Shown: one piece after another, positions 25,808 through 34,714 of the stretch
Layout: each line of letters starts with the position of its first letter
Position numbering within the stretch: the stretch's first letter is position 1
From: DATDIC01 sp963777625
Lineage (GTDB): Bacteria; Pseudomonadota; Alphaproteobacteria; Acetobacterales; Acetobacteraceae
Assembly (NCBI GenBank): GCA_963777625.1
Contig: CAVZRO010000034.1
Location: 1-58,154 of the forward strand
DNA: 58,154 nt
Reading direction: 5' to 3'
Notes under the pieces: generated by a model
Told to the model about the DNA's origin: nothing
The model's input: only the letters and a program-made list of their open reading frames with translations
Databases searched by the model: none
Made by a program: the position numbers and the translations under genes

Positions 25808-28042
25808 ATGGAACGGGAACTGGTCATGACAGCTCCTGATCCCTTCCAACATCTTTCATGCAAGTGCCGGCTCTCCACTCCGGCACACGTAAGGGGACAT
25901 TGGGTCCTCTTCTCAGTTATCCACGCTCCCCGGCTCGGCGATGCACCGGTGCGCGTTCTTATTCCATGGAACATCCGGAATGCCGACCCGCGAGTCGCCA
26001 GCCGGTTTCTGCGGCGAACACCCGGATTGGGCCATTGGACGGTGGCCTTCGTCCCCACGGAGACAGACACACTTTGCCTGGAAGTGCTGGGCGGCACGGA
26101 ACTACCCCCACAGAGCCGAGTCCGCATGTGGCGCATCTCGCGTCTGATCGCCTCCGCGCTGATCATGCTCCGCAGTCCCCTGCGGATCGCCGGCGCGACG
26201 CCGGGTCCTTGGCGGCGGCTTCCCTCGCGGGTCAGACGGGCAATCGCGACCGCCGAGCGTGAGGCAAATTCCCCGCACAGCTACGGAGCATGGATCACGC
26301 TGTGGGACGACTGGCACGGACTGGCGCAGGAGCAGTTGCTCGCATCGGCATACCGACCCAAGTGGCCGCGCCTGTCGGCTGTCGTGTTCCATCGCGAATC
26401 GGACGTCGCCGCGCTCGCCGCGACGATGGCGTCGTTGCGGCAGCAATGCGGATTTGCCGATCTGCCGGTTCACACCTCCGACTGCGATGCTTCGGCGGCC
26501 GCGGCGTTCTCCCAAGCGTCCGGCGACTATGTCGCGGTGCTGCAAGCCGGTGAGGTTTTGCCGGCGCACGCATTTGCCGTGCTTGCCGATCAGGCGGCGC
26601 GGCACGACTGGCCGGACATGCTGTGCGCCGACGAAGACCTGATCGGCGGCGACGGCCGACGCCACACTCCGTTTTTCAAGCCGGAGATAAACCACGCGTT
26701 GGCGCTCTCCGGCATTCTGACGCGCGGGATCTGGCTGGTTCGCCGCGTCGCCCTGACACAGTTGACGCATGGTCTGCCCGGCTGGGCCGAAGCGACGCGC
26801 CTGGATGCATATCTGCGCCTTTATGAGCAGCAAACGCCGCCGCGTACCCGCCGCGTGCCGTTTGTATTGACGCACAGACGTCACGATACCGGGATGGCGC
26901 CCGACACCATCCTGGCCGACATCGCGCGCCAACATCTGCAGCGCATGGGGATGGCTTCGGAGCTACCGGTCCCCAAGCTGCCACTGCGCTGGCGCATGGC
27001 CGTCGCGCCGGACAGGCAGCCGAAAGTGACGTTGATCGTACCGTCGGCAGCAAAAAGCCCGCATGTCACGACTTGCCTTCGAGCGGTACTGCAACGTACC
27101 ACGTACCGACAGTTCGATATCGTCATTGTCGTCTCGCAGGACCATCCCCTGGAGCCCAGTCAACAAGACATCCTCGCGCCCGTGCTCGCCGATCCACGTG
27201 CGCGCGTTGTCGTGCTGGACGTGGCGGAATTCAACTATTCAAGGGCTAACAATTTCGGTGCGTCAGTCAGCGACAGTGAGATACTCTGTCTGCTGAACGA
27301 TGACGTCGAACCCATCGAGCCGCGCTGGCTCGAGTTCATGGTCGGCCATCTAGCCGACCCACATGTCGGCGCCGTCGGCGCCAAGCTGATCTATCCGGAT
27401 GGGCGGGTCCAGCATGGCGGCGTCATCATCGGACTCGCCGGGCTTTGTGAGCATGCGTTTCGCTTTCTGCGGCATGACGACCCAAGCTATTGGGGCCGCG
27501 CGCTGCTGGAACAGGAGATGTCGGCGGTCACCGGCGCCGCGCTTCTGGTCCGGCGCAATGCGTTCGAAGCCCTGGACGGCCTCGATGAGAGCTATGCGAT
27601 CGCTTTCAACGATGTCGACTTCTGCCTCCGCCTGCGCGAACAAGGCTGGTCGATCGTGTTTTCGGCGGCAGCCGAACTGCGCCATTACGAATCAGTTTCG
27701 CTCGGCTACCACTTTTCCGGCGAACGTGCCGCGCTCGAACAGATCGAGGTCGCCCGCATGCGCCTACGCTGGCGCTCCGTTTGTGTCGCTGATCCGTTTC
27801 ATAACCCCAATCTTCGGCTCGCGCTTGGCCACGAATGGACGATCGCGTTCCCGCCGCGTGTCGAACGCCCTTACGCCGAGATTTCGGATGAGCTGTCGCC
27901 GCTGTACGACACGGAGCCGGTGCTTGAAAGTCCATCGGAGAACCACCGGCGTGCCATTCTCTCGGACACCACGCTGCGCACCAGGCACCAGCAACCGATC
28001 ACGCTGAAAACAATGACAAACGGCGAGGCCGGCGAAGTATAA
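25808..28042 (+). CDS. large GT2-type glycosyltransferase, paralogue B
   Basis: A 744-residue protein with the same plan as the one at 16657-18726: N-terminal beta-rich part, degenerate GT-A-like middle (CADEDLIGGDGRRHTPFFKP) and C-terminal GT2 domain (about residues 405-650). Shared active-site blocks are PKVTLIVPSAAKSPH, CLLNDDVEPIEPRW, MSAVTGAALLVRR and IAFNDVDFCLRLREQ. A further 70 residues after the GT2 domain have no counterpart in paralogue A and are antisense to the end of the next gene. Start is ambiguous: ATG 25808 follows a hairpin, and ATG 25826 has a weak GGGAA upstream. Function presumed in the same glycan as its neighbours. Confidence 0.87.
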   Translation: MERELVMTAPDPFQHLSCKCRLSTPAHVRGHWVLFSVIHAPRLGDAPVRVLIPWNIRNADPRVASRFLRRTPGLGHWTVAFVPTETDTLCLEVLGGTELPPQSRVRMWRISRLIASALIMLRSPLRIAGATPGPWRRLPSRVRRAIATAEREANSPHSYGAWITLWDDWHGLAQEQLLASAYRPKWPRLSAVVFHRESDVAALAATMASLRQQCGFADLPVHTSDCDASAAAAFSQASGDYVAVLQAGEVLPAHAFAVLADQAARHDWPDMLCADEDLIGGDGRRHTPFFKPEINHALALSGILTRGIWLVRRVALTQLTHGLPGWAEATRLDAYLRLYEQQTPPRTRRVPFVLTHRRHDTGMAPDTILADIARQHLQRMGMASELPVPKLPLRWRMAVAPDRQPKVTLIVPSAAKSPHVTTCLRAVLQRTTYRQFDIVIVVSQDHPLEPSQQDILAPVLADPRARVVVLDVAEFNYSRANNFGASVSDSEILCLLNDDVEPIEPRWLEFMVGHLADPHVGAVGAKLIYPDGRVQHGGVIIGLAGLCEHAFRFLRHDDPSYWGRALLEQEMSAVTGAALLVRRNAFEALDGLDESYAIAFNDVDFCLRLREQGWSIVFSAAAELRHYESVSLGYHFSGERAALEQIEVARMRLRWRSVCVADPFHNPNLRLALGHEWTIAFPPRVERPYAEISDELSPLYDTEPVLESPSENHRRAILSDTTLRTRHQQPITLKTMTNGEAGEV

Positions 28043-29970
28043 AGAATGTTCGCCGATGGAATCGACGTGACATCGAGATACGCGAGCAAGACCACCCGCA
28101 CTGCGATAGCGGCAAACGAAGCCGCAAGCAGCGCCGCCAGCGCAAGCGGAACCGGACGGGACCGGCAACGGGCGAGCGCCACAACGGATCCGGCCAGTCC
28201 CAGCACGAACAACAGCGGAAACGCTCTGGCGTAGCAGAACGCGATCACCTTCGCGATCCGTAGTTGCACCGCGAGACGCTCGGCCGTGGCCGCCGCGACG
28301 TTGCGGACCGAAGCAAAATCGAGAAACACGCGAAGGTTCGGCGTGGTCAGCACCGCGCCTGTGGTCAGCCCCGCCAACGGGACGGCGACAGCCGGCGTGC
28401 CTGGTGCGCCGACCATCAGCTCGCACGATGTCGGCGGGCAGGCGGTTCGCAAATCAAAGCGGGTCGCTGCCCAGCCGGGATATTTCTGGGTTACGTCATG
28501 GCCTGGCATTTCCGCGATGGTCATGTCCGCTTGCTGATCTCCAATCCCTTTCAGGGCGAGCTGCGGCTGACCCGACGGAGAAGCTGCCCACCCTTGCAGG
28601 ATAAGTTCGTAGGGGGAGGCTGGGTGCACGTTGCCCACCATGTCAGCAAAAATGGCGATCCCCGTCGGAGTGCCGATGCTCGGCGCCGCCCCGACCTCCA
28701 TATTCGCCATGCTCAGCAGGATACGGCCGACGACCAGCGAATCGCGCAGCGTGTCCCCCAGGTATTGCCGCTGGAACACCGGCATCAGGCTCGCCCGTGC
28801 GGGCCCGCACGGGATACGGCCAGACGCGCACGCCGCGTCGATCTCGTCGGCGAGCTGGTTGTAGAATCGCATCGCTTCGGGGGCGGATTTGTAATGCCCG
28901 GCCGCCGCGACCGCGTCGCGGAATGCCCACATGAACCAGCCCGACAATATCTCCGGGCAGTCGGTCGTTCCGGTCTGGGTGCAACCAATTCGACGCCAGG
29001 TCTCCCCTTCCGGTCCATCCAGCACCGGCGCCAGCTCGCGCGCGGCCGGGCTGACGCTGTAGGCGCGCTCGCGGGCGTCCTTCGGGAATACGACGAAGCG
29101 TCGCCAGTGATCCTGCTTGATCCGCGCAACCGCTCCATAGGCGCGCAGGAACGGCGTTGCCTTGAACTCGGTGGTAACGAACACCCCATATTTCAGGTAG
29201 TTTGCGCCTGCAACGATGCCGTTGCAGGCGGCGAAGATGGCGACCGCGACCGCCAGCGGCAGCCCGACAGACCGTAGCCACGCCGGTATGGACGGCGCCC
29301 ACGCCGGGCGGACCGCAACGGCCGCGAACAGCGACACAAGAACGGTGACCGCGATCGCGGGAACCAGCCAAGGGCCTTCTTCACGCGTCAGCCAGAACGC
29401 TCCCAGCACCAGTCCACACGCCACGCCGTATAGCAGACCGAGCCAGCGTCGACGGGTCGGCGGCGGAAACACCGTGCTGACGAACAGGATCACGGCAGCC
29501 AGCGACAGGCTGATATACAGGCCTTCGCGGATGACCCGATCCATCTCCCAATGCCAAAGCACTGGGTCGAAAGCCAAAACCGCGAACAGCAACAACGCCA
29601 GCTTGCGGTCATTCGTCACCCGACGCACAAGGCAGGCAGCAAGGGCGGACACGGCAAGATACACCGCCTGCTCAGCTATATTGAGTGGAATGGCGAAAAG
29701 GAACGCTATCAATATGAACAGCGGATAGAACATTCCTTTTGCGAGCGTCAGGTTGTCGTACGGGCCCAACCACTCGCCGGCACCCAGATAACGGGCGGCC
29801 CTGACAAACAGCTCGTCATCATATATCGCGATGGAAACGGCGTGAGTGGGAAAGCCGGTTCGGAGCCACAGGCTCAACAGGGCGATCAGCCACCACAGGA
29901 CCCAAACGCCAGGCCGGGGCTGCATCCGCTGTCGCAGCGCATAATTCACAGCCGGGACATTGGAATCCAT
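27871..29970 (-). CDS. polytopic GT-C-like membrane protein (PMT/ArnT-type)
   Basis: A 699-residue membrane protein with about ten hydrophobic helices in an N-terminal block, a large hydrophilic domain (about residues 265-545) and two more helices at the end. The first external loop carries YDDELFVRAARYLG. Acidic pairs at this place are typical of GT-C transferases that use polyprenyl-linked sugars. I found no clearer family signature. The ATG at 29970 has AGGAAA upstream and was preferred to a TTG 33 bases earlier. Its final 172 bases overlap the convergent paralogue B. The last helix (FVIVFSVIGCWCLV) is encoded inside that overlap, so the overlap looks real. Confidence 0.75.
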   Translation of the reverse strand: MDSNVPAVNYALRQRMQPRPGVWVLWWLIALLSLWLRTGFPTHAVSIAIYDDELFVRAARYLGAGEWLGPYDNLTLAKGMFYPLFILIAFLFAIPLNIAEQAVYLAVSALAACLVRRVTNDRKLALLLFAVLAFDPVLWHWEMDRVIREGLYISLSLAAVILFVSTVFPPPTRRRWLGLLYGVACGLVLGAFWLTREEGPWLVPAIAVTVLVSLFAAVAVRPAWAPSIPAWLRSVGLPLAVAVAIFAACNGIVAGANYLKYGVFVTTEFKATPFLRAYGAVARIKQDHWRRFVVFPKDARERAYSVSPAARELAPVLDGPEGETWRRIGCTQTGTTDCPEILSGWFMWAFRDAVAAAGHYKSAPEAMRFYNQLADEIDAACASGRIPCGPARASLMPVFQRQYLGDTLRDSLVVGRILLSMANMEVGAAPSIGTPTGIAIFADMVGNVHPASPYELILQGWAASPSGQPQLALKGIGDQQADMTIAEMPGHDVTQKYPGWAATRFDLRTACPPTSCELMVGAPGTPAVAVPLAGLTTGAVLTTPNLRVFLDFASVRNVAAATAERLAVQLRIAKVIAFCYARAFPLLFVLGLAGSVVALARCRSRPVPLALAALLAASFAAIAVRVVLLAYLDVTSIPSANILYTSPASPFVIVFSVIGCWCLVRSVVSERMARRWFSDGLSSTGSVSYSGDSSSEISA

Positions 29971-30062
29971 GCCGTTTCCTAGCTCGCTTTCCGCACCATG
30001 CAAAGGCGTGAATCAGACAACTCCGCGCGCGGACAACGGCAGTTTCGGCCGTGCGCGATCCT

Positions 30063-31235
30063 CTATGTTAAAAAGCCAGCCCCCCGGTACCACGCCAGCA
30101 CAAACACAATCTGGAACCCAGCCATCATAACCAGGATCACCCTGCGCAACATGCGCCAACAAATCGCCACCAGCAGGTCCGCGGACGCCAGCAGGAAAGC
30201 GGGATTGGCCGCGACAAATCGCGGCATGCTCCAGAGCGTGCCGGAGGCAAGGGCCATTATCACCGTCATGCCGCACAGCCACGCCTCGGCAAATCGGCGT
30301 GCAGCAAGCAACCAGCCGCCGGCTGCAAGCCCGAGTACCGCCCAGGCGGCCAGATAAGGCGGCCCGATCCTCAATGGCCTGAAGCTGAACGTCGTGAAGC
30401 CGCTCCACAGCACGGCGACAGGATCGCGTGCCCGATGCTGCCACCCCGCCTGGATATGTACAAAGGCGAGCGGGTCCCCGGTTTTCACGTACAGCAGCAG
30501 CATGAATGCCAGCAATCCGGCCGGCGCAATCAAGGCCGGCAGAAGCATCACGCCTGCCCGGCGCACGGAACCGGCCGACGCGGCACGTACCAACCGGTCC
30601 CCCGCAATCCACCCGGCGAATACAATCCCGGTCGGGCGTGTCGCGGTCAGCAGCGCGCTTGCACAACCCGCGGCGAACGGCTGCCCGACTTCCAACAGCA
30701 ACAGCCCGCCGATTGCCAGCGCCGCGTACAGTGCCTCGGTGTACACCGCGTGGAAGTAGAAGCCGTACGGCCACATCGTCAGCAGGAGCAGCCAGGTCCA
30801 CACGCTTTCCGGACAACGCGTCATGGCGCGATAGCGCGACCCCAGCACCGCGAATGCGATGAAGCACGCAGTCGATATCAACGCGCCCAATACACGCGGC
30901 GCGATATGTGTCAGCGCGTCGAGGTAATGCAGCAGCAATGGATACAGGGGAAAGAAAGCCCAGTTCGCCTGTGGATACTGCCCCACGAGGTGGGACGTGC
31001 TGTCGTAGCCCCCGGCTGCAATCGATATGTACCAACCGCAATCCCACTGGCACAAGGCAGTGGCAAGGCCACCCCCGGCAAGCAGCGCATAGACCAGCGC
31101 TTTGACGCCAGTCAGGCCCACCGCGATGCCGAGGGGCAACCACCAGGTTGCTCGGGATGCGGCTGTGATCGGAAGCGAACTTATGGGCCGGGGCAGTTGC
31201 TGTCGTCCTGCATTCCTGTCAGCCCAGCCTTTCAC
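30063..31235 (-). CDS. PIG-V-like mannosyltransferase family membrane protein
   Basis: A 390-residue polytopic protein of the GT-C class. WDCGWYISIAAGGY in the first large loop, ANWAFFPLYPLLLHYL, YTEALYAALAIGGLLLL and LTATRPTG match the pattern of the PIG-V (GPI mannosyltransferase 2) family, whose bacterial members are found in glycan loci. It likely transfers a polyprenyl-phosphate-linked hexose outside the membrane. The start is a GTG at 31235 with poor ribosome-binding sequence, so a later start is possible. It lies 92 bases upstream of the other GT-C protein on the same strand, probably co-transcribed. Confidence 0.8.
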   Translation of the reverse strand: MKGWADRNAGRQQLPRPISSLPITAASRATWWLPLGIAVGLTGVKALVYALLAGGGLATALCQWDCGWYISIAAGGYDSTSHLVGQYPQANWAFFPLYPLLLHYLDALTHIAPRVLGALISTACFIAFAVLGSRYRAMTRCPESVWTWLLLLTMWPYGFYFHAVYTEALYAALAIGGLLLLEVGQPFAAGCASALLTATRPTGIVFAGWIAGDRLVRAASAGSVRRAGVMLLPALIAPAGLLAFMLLLYVKTGDPLAFVHIQAGWQHRARDPVAVLWSGFTTFSFRPLRIGPPYLAAWAVLGLAAGGWLLAARRFAEAWLCGMTVIMALASGTLWSMPRFVAANPAFLLASADLLVAICWRMLRRVILVMMAGFQIVFVLAWYRGAGFLT

Positions 31236-31283
31236 CCTTACGACGTGAGAGGAAGTCCGCCCGCACCGGCCTTCGTCCGCAAC

Positions 31284-31315
31284 AACGGCCTCTCCCGCGA
31301 ACGGGAGAGGCCGTT
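31284..31315 (-). terminator. long perfect hairpin downstream of csbD
   Basis: AACGGCCTCTCCCG and CGGGAGAGGCCGTT form a perfect 14-bp stem around CGAA (31298-31301). It lies 45 bases past the csbD stop and before the start of the next minus-strand gene, so it should end or stabilise the csbD transcript. There is no T-run, so efficiency as an intrinsic terminator is uncertain. Confidence 0.65.
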
Positions 31316-31360
31316 GGATTAGCTAGACGCCCGGGCATCCACCGTGCCCGACGCGTGGGA

Positions 31361-31543
31361 TCAGCGTGAGCTATTTTCCCTGATGGCGTCCTTCGCGCTG
31401 CCGACCGTGTTCTGAACCTTGCCTTCAGCTTTGTCCGCTTTGCCCTCAGCCTGCATCTTGGCGTCACCGAGGACTTTCCCGGCAGCATCCTTCACGGCGC
31501 CTTTGGCTTGTTTGCCAATTCCTTCGATGCGATCCTTATCCAT
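31361..31543 (-). CDS. CsbD family stress protein
   Basis: A 60-residue hydrophilic protein, low in aromatic residues. The family hallmark is the repeated Ala/Lys/Gly-rich pattern (DRIEGIGKQAKGAVKDAAGK, then MQAEGKADKAEGKVQ). CsbD-like proteins are abundant stress-induced proteins, sigma-B dependent in Bacillus, with no known enzymatic role. A good ribosome-binding site (AGAAGGAG) precedes the ATG. An EcfG-like promoter lies upstream at 31621-31645, which fits general-stress control in alphaproteobacteria. Monocistronic. Confidence 0.93.
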   Translation of the reverse strand: MDKDRIEGIGKQAKGAVKDAAGKVLGDAKMQAEGKADKAEGKVQNTVGSAKDAIRENSSR

Positions 31544-31620
31544 AGCGCGCTCCTTCTGGTTGCACCACGGCGGAGCGAGGGGTGCGATAGGCCGCCCTTC
31601 ACCACTCCGTCCTAAACCAG

Positions 31621-31645
31621 AACGCGGCTCGAGGCGCCGGGTTCA
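31621..31645 (-). promoter_or_regulatory. EcfG-like general-stress promoter for csbD
   Basis: On the minus strand TGAAC is followed after 16 bases by CGTT, 78 bases upstream of the csbD ATG. The alphaproteobacterial EcfG consensus is GGAAC-N16/17-CGTT, so only the first base differs. The placement before a CsbD gene makes chance less likely. Confidence 0.55.
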
Positions 31646-31703
31646 ATCCGGCCGCCCGCCCCGCACCGGGAGTTAAGGGCTGGTCACGGAATAACCGAAC
31701 CGA

Positions 31704-31793
31704 CCGTCATTCCCGCTTCCCTCCCGTCATTCCCGCGAAGGCGGCAACCACAGCCGCCGCTGGATTCCCATTTTCGCGGGAATGGCAAGATGA
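31704..31793. repeat. dispersed paired-hairpin element, copy 2 (divergent)
   Basis: CGTCATTCCCGC occurs twice (about 31704 and 31724). It is followed by GAAGGCGGCAACCACAGCCG and the right arm CTGGATTCCCATTTTCGCGGGAATGGCAAGATGAC. The left arm appears duplicated and mutated compared with copy 1. It ends eight bases before the stop of the aldo/keto reductase gene. Confidence 0.65.
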
Positions 31794-31800
31794 CCCGCTC

Positions 31801-32628
31801 TCAGCCGGTCGCGTCCCACGCCGGAGCAAACCCCGGATTCACGCAACGCTGATCCTTCGGCAGCGCCTCCAGTGCCGCGACGTCGTCCCCGTCCAGCGAG
31901 ATATCCAACGCTCGCAGGTTTTCCTGCTGTCGCTCACGGCGGACCGATTTCGGTATCGGCACAACGTCGGGCTGCCGCAGCAACCAGGCGAGCGCGATCT
32001 GCGGCGGCGTAGCACCGTACTTGCCGGCTATTTTCGCCAGCACAGGATGATCCGGCAACCGACCTTTCGCCAGCGGCGAATACGCCATGATCGGCAGCCC
32101 CCGTGAACGCACGTAATCGAGCAGCGCGGGTTGCCGCAATGTAACGTGATACTCGAACTGCACCGCCGCGATCGGCGCGCCCACCTGCTCGATGGCCTGC
32201 CGCAACAGGGCGACGTTGAAATTGGCAACGCCGATCTTGCGCGCCTTCCCCTCCTGCTGCAGCGCCATCATGGTTTCCAGCGCAGCCGGCAGGTTCATAT
32301 GCGGCGAGGGCCAGTGGATCAGGTACAGATCCACATAGTCCATGCGCAGCTTCTCCAGGCTGGCCTCTATTGCCGCGCGCAGCCGGTCAGGCGCCAAATT
32401 CTCGTTCCACACCTTGGTGGTCAGGTGCAGATCGGCGCGCGAAAGGCCGGATGCCGCGATACCGGCACCCACTTCCGCCTCGTTGGCGTACATCTGGCCG
32501 GTATCGATATGACGGTATCCCAGCCCCAGCGCGCTCTCCACCGCCTGCTGGCATTCCCGTCCCGACATGCGCCAGGTGCCGAGGCCGAGCTGCGGCATGT
32601 GCAGCCCGTTGGCAGTGATAATGTGCAT
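31801..32628 (-). CDS. aldo/keto reductase
   Basis: A 275-residue NADPH-dependent oxidoreductase of the AKR superfamily, closest in pattern to 2,5-diketo-D-gluconate reductases (Dkg). The catalytic tetrad is visible: Asp in HIDTGQMYANE, Tyr four residues on, Lys in LTTKVWNE and His in YLIHWPSP. The coenzyme region VPIPKSVRRERQQENL contains the phosphate-binding KS and R residues. ATG at 32628 was chosen because it starts the family N-terminus (GLHMPQLGLGTWRM). A longer frame upstream has no homology. The gap to the WD40 gene is 13 bases, so the two are likely one transcript. Confidence 0.9.
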   Translation of the reverse strand: MHIITANGLHMPQLGLGTWRMSGRECQQAVESALGLGYRHIDTGQMYANEAEVGAGIAASGLSRADLHLTTKVWNENLAPDRLRAAIEASLEKLRMDYVDLYLIHWPSPHMNLPAALETMMALQQEGKARKIGVANFNVALLRQAIEQVGAPIAAVQFEYHVTLRQPALLDYVRSRGLPIMAYSPLAKGRLPDHPVLAKIAGKYGATPPQIALAWLLRQPDVVPIPKSVRRERQQENLRALDISLDGDDVAALEALPKDQRCVNPGFAPAWDATG

Positions 32629-32641
32629 GGACCGCCCTCGC

Positions 32642-33673
32642 CTACCGCGTCGCCAGATTGATGATTGCCGCGAAGCCCGTCTCGGTGCCGATCGCCAGAT
32701 GCGAGCCGGCCGCGTTCCACGCCAGCGCGGACACTGCGCCGTTTCCCGGCGGCGCGATCGGCAGGATGCGCGAGGAGCCGATATCGGCAATCACCACCAG
32801 CCCGTCGCCAAAACCGCCCGCAACCATGTCTTCCTTCGGGTGACAGGCCACCTGCGTACACAGCACGCCGTCGCCGCCGGCAAGCTCCATCGGCGCCTTG
32901 CCCATCGGGCCGCCGCCGAAGAACGGCCACAGCACCATCGCGTCGGCGCCGCTGGTGGCCAGCCATTTGCCGGTGCGCGTGAACGACATCGACTGCGTCT
33001 TGCCGGGATAGCCGCTCATGCGCATGTGCTTGCCGTCCGGCAGCGCCCAGCCGTGCAGCGCGTTCTCCTGCATCGCCGTCACCACCGCCTCGCCCTCCGG
33101 ATGCAGCGCAATGCCGATATGGCTGCCCTTCCATTCCACCAGGCGGGGACTGTCCGTTTTCGCCGCGACGAACCACAGGCTGGCGCCGTTATAGTGCGAG
33201 GCGCCGATACGCTTGCCCTTGCCGTCGAAGGCCAGGCCGGTCACCGAAGAAGGATGCGGCAATTCCTTCAACTTCGTACCAGCTGCATCGAACAGATGCA
33301 CCGTCTTCCCGATCGCGCAGGCGTACACGCCCTTGTCGCCGAGATGGCTGGCGACCTGCTCCACCCATTTCATGCCGAACGCGGCGAGGTCGGTCGCCGC
33401 GCCGTCGAGTTCGGTGCGGCGCAGCTTGCCGTCGTCGCCGCCGGACACGAAACCGCCAGCAGGATGCGGCGCCAATGCAAGGACCGCGCCGGCATGCACG
33501 GCGGTTTCGCGCCAATTGTCCGCATCGGCCGTATCGACCAGCCGCAGCGTGCCATCGCCCAGCGCAAACGCGACGGTCCGCCCGTCGCGATCAAAGCGTG
33601 CCGCGACCACGAACGCGCCGACATCCCGGCTGGTGCCGCGCGTATCGATCAGGAACTGTGCTGTTTCACTCAT
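32642..33673 (-). CDS. WD40-repeat protein
   Basis: A 343-residue protein made of WD40-like repeats, probably one seven-bladed propeller. Repeating units such as LAFALGDGTLRLVDTADADN, GFVSGGDDGKLRRTELD, ALHPEGEAVVTAMQENALHGW and WLATSGADAMVLWPF are spaced by about 40 residues. There is no signal peptide, so it is cytoplasmic. It directly follows the CobW-type GTPase gene (36-bp gap), a pairing also met in other alphaproteobacteria, and may scaffold metal transfer. That role is inference. Confidence 0.88.
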   Translation of the reverse strand: MSETAQFLIDTRGTSRDVGAFVVAARFDRDGRTVAFALGDGTLRLVDTADADNWRETAVHAGAVLALAPHPAGGFVSGGDDGKLRRTELDGAATDLAAFGMKWVEQVASHLGDKGVYACAIGKTVHLFDAAGTKLKELPHPSSVTGLAFDGKGKRIGASHYNGASLWFVAAKTDSPRLVEWKGSHIGIALHPEGEAVVTAMQENALHGWALPDGKHMRMSGYPGKTQSMSFTRTGKWLATSGADAMVLWPFFGGGPMGKAPMELAGGDGVLCTQVACHPKEDMVAGGFGDGLVVIADIGSSRILPIAPPGNGAVSALAWNAAGSHLAIGTETGFAAIINLATR

Positions 33674-33709
33674 GGGCAGCCGATGCCGTCGCCCCTGCCT
33701 GCATCAGCC

Positions 33710-34714
33710 CTACTCCGCCTGGCACGCCTCGAAGCCGCGCCGAAGTTGCGGACGGTTGAGGTTGCGGCCGATGAATACGATTCGGCTCTTGCGCGGCTCT
33801 CCATCCTTCCACGGACCGATGAAATCCCCGTCCGCGATCATGTGCACGGCCTGGAACGCGAATCGCCGGTCATCGCCCTGATAGTGCAGAATGCCCTTGG
33901 TGCGCAGCAGATCGGGTCCTTTCTCCTGCAACAGCACACCCATCCAGGCATTGAACCGCTCCGCATCGATCGGCTTGTCCACCTCGAAGCTCACCGACGT
34001 CACGTCGTCATTGTGTTCGTGCTCGTCGTTCTCCAGGAAATCCGGGTTCGTTTCCAGCACGCGCTTCAAATCGAACGCGCCCCGATTGAGCACCTGATCG
34101 ATCGGCAACGCCGCACGCTCGGTGTGGTGTATCACCGCGAACCGGTTGATCTGGCGGATGCGTCGTTCGACCTCCTCCAGCTCGTCCGGCGAAACCAGGT
34201 CGGTCTTGTTCAGCACGATCACGTCGGCAAAAGCGATCTGATCCGCCGCCTCGTGACTGTCCGCCAGCCGGGCGAGCACATGCTTGGCGTCCACCACGGT
34301 GACGATCGCATCGAGCCGCGCCTTGCTGCGTACGCCCTCATCGATGAAGAAGGTCTGCGCGACGGGAGCAGGGTTCGCGAGGCCGGTGGTCTCGATGATG
34401 ATCCCGTCGAGCTTGTCGCGCCGCTTCATCAATCCGCCGACGATGCGGATCAGGTCGCCGCGCACGGTGCAGCAGATGCAGCCATTGTTCATCTCGAACA
34501 CTTCCTCGTCGCTGTCCACGACAAGGTCGTTGTCCACGCCCAATTCGCCGAACTCGTTGATCACGACGGCATATTTGCGGCCGTGCTGCTCGGTCAGGAT
34601 GCGGTTCAGCAAAGTGGTCTTGCCGGCGCCCAGATAGCCGGTCAGCACCGTCACCGGCACCGGCTCATTCGCCGGCGACATCATCGCGTCCGCCATTATC
34701 GTTGCTCCAGTCAA
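33710..34714 (-). CDS. CobW/ZNG1-family GTP-dependent metallochaperone
   Basis: A 334-residue G3E-family GTPase. P-loop GYLGAGKTTLLNRIL, the metal-binding CxCC in NNGCICCTVRGDL, IIETTGLANPAPV and the guanine-specificity NKTD are all present. A CobW C-terminal domain starts at about residue 225, preceded by NDEHEHNDD, a short acidic/His stretch that could bind metal. Relatives hand Zn or Co to target enzymes under metal shortage. The ATG at 34714 overlaps the stop of the upstream GT4 gene (ATGA). A later ATG (MADAMM) is also possible. No Zur-type palindrome was seen nearby. Confidence 0.92.
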   Translation of the reverse strand: MTGATIMADAMMSPANEPVPVTVLTGYLGAGKTTLLNRILTEQHGRKYAVVINEFGELGVDNDLVVDSDEEVFEMNNGCICCTVRGDLIRIVGGLMKRRDKLDGIIIETTGLANPAPVAQTFFIDEGVRSKARLDAIVTVVDAKHVLARLADSHEAADQIAFADVIVLNKTDLVSPDELEEVERRIRQINRFAVIHHTERAALPIDQVLNRGAFDLKRVLETNPDFLENDEHEHNDDVTSVSFEVDKPIDAERFNAWMGVLLQEKGPDLLRTKGILHYQGDDRRFAFQAVHMIADGDFIGPWKDGEPRKSRIVFIGRNLNRPQLRRGFEACQAE

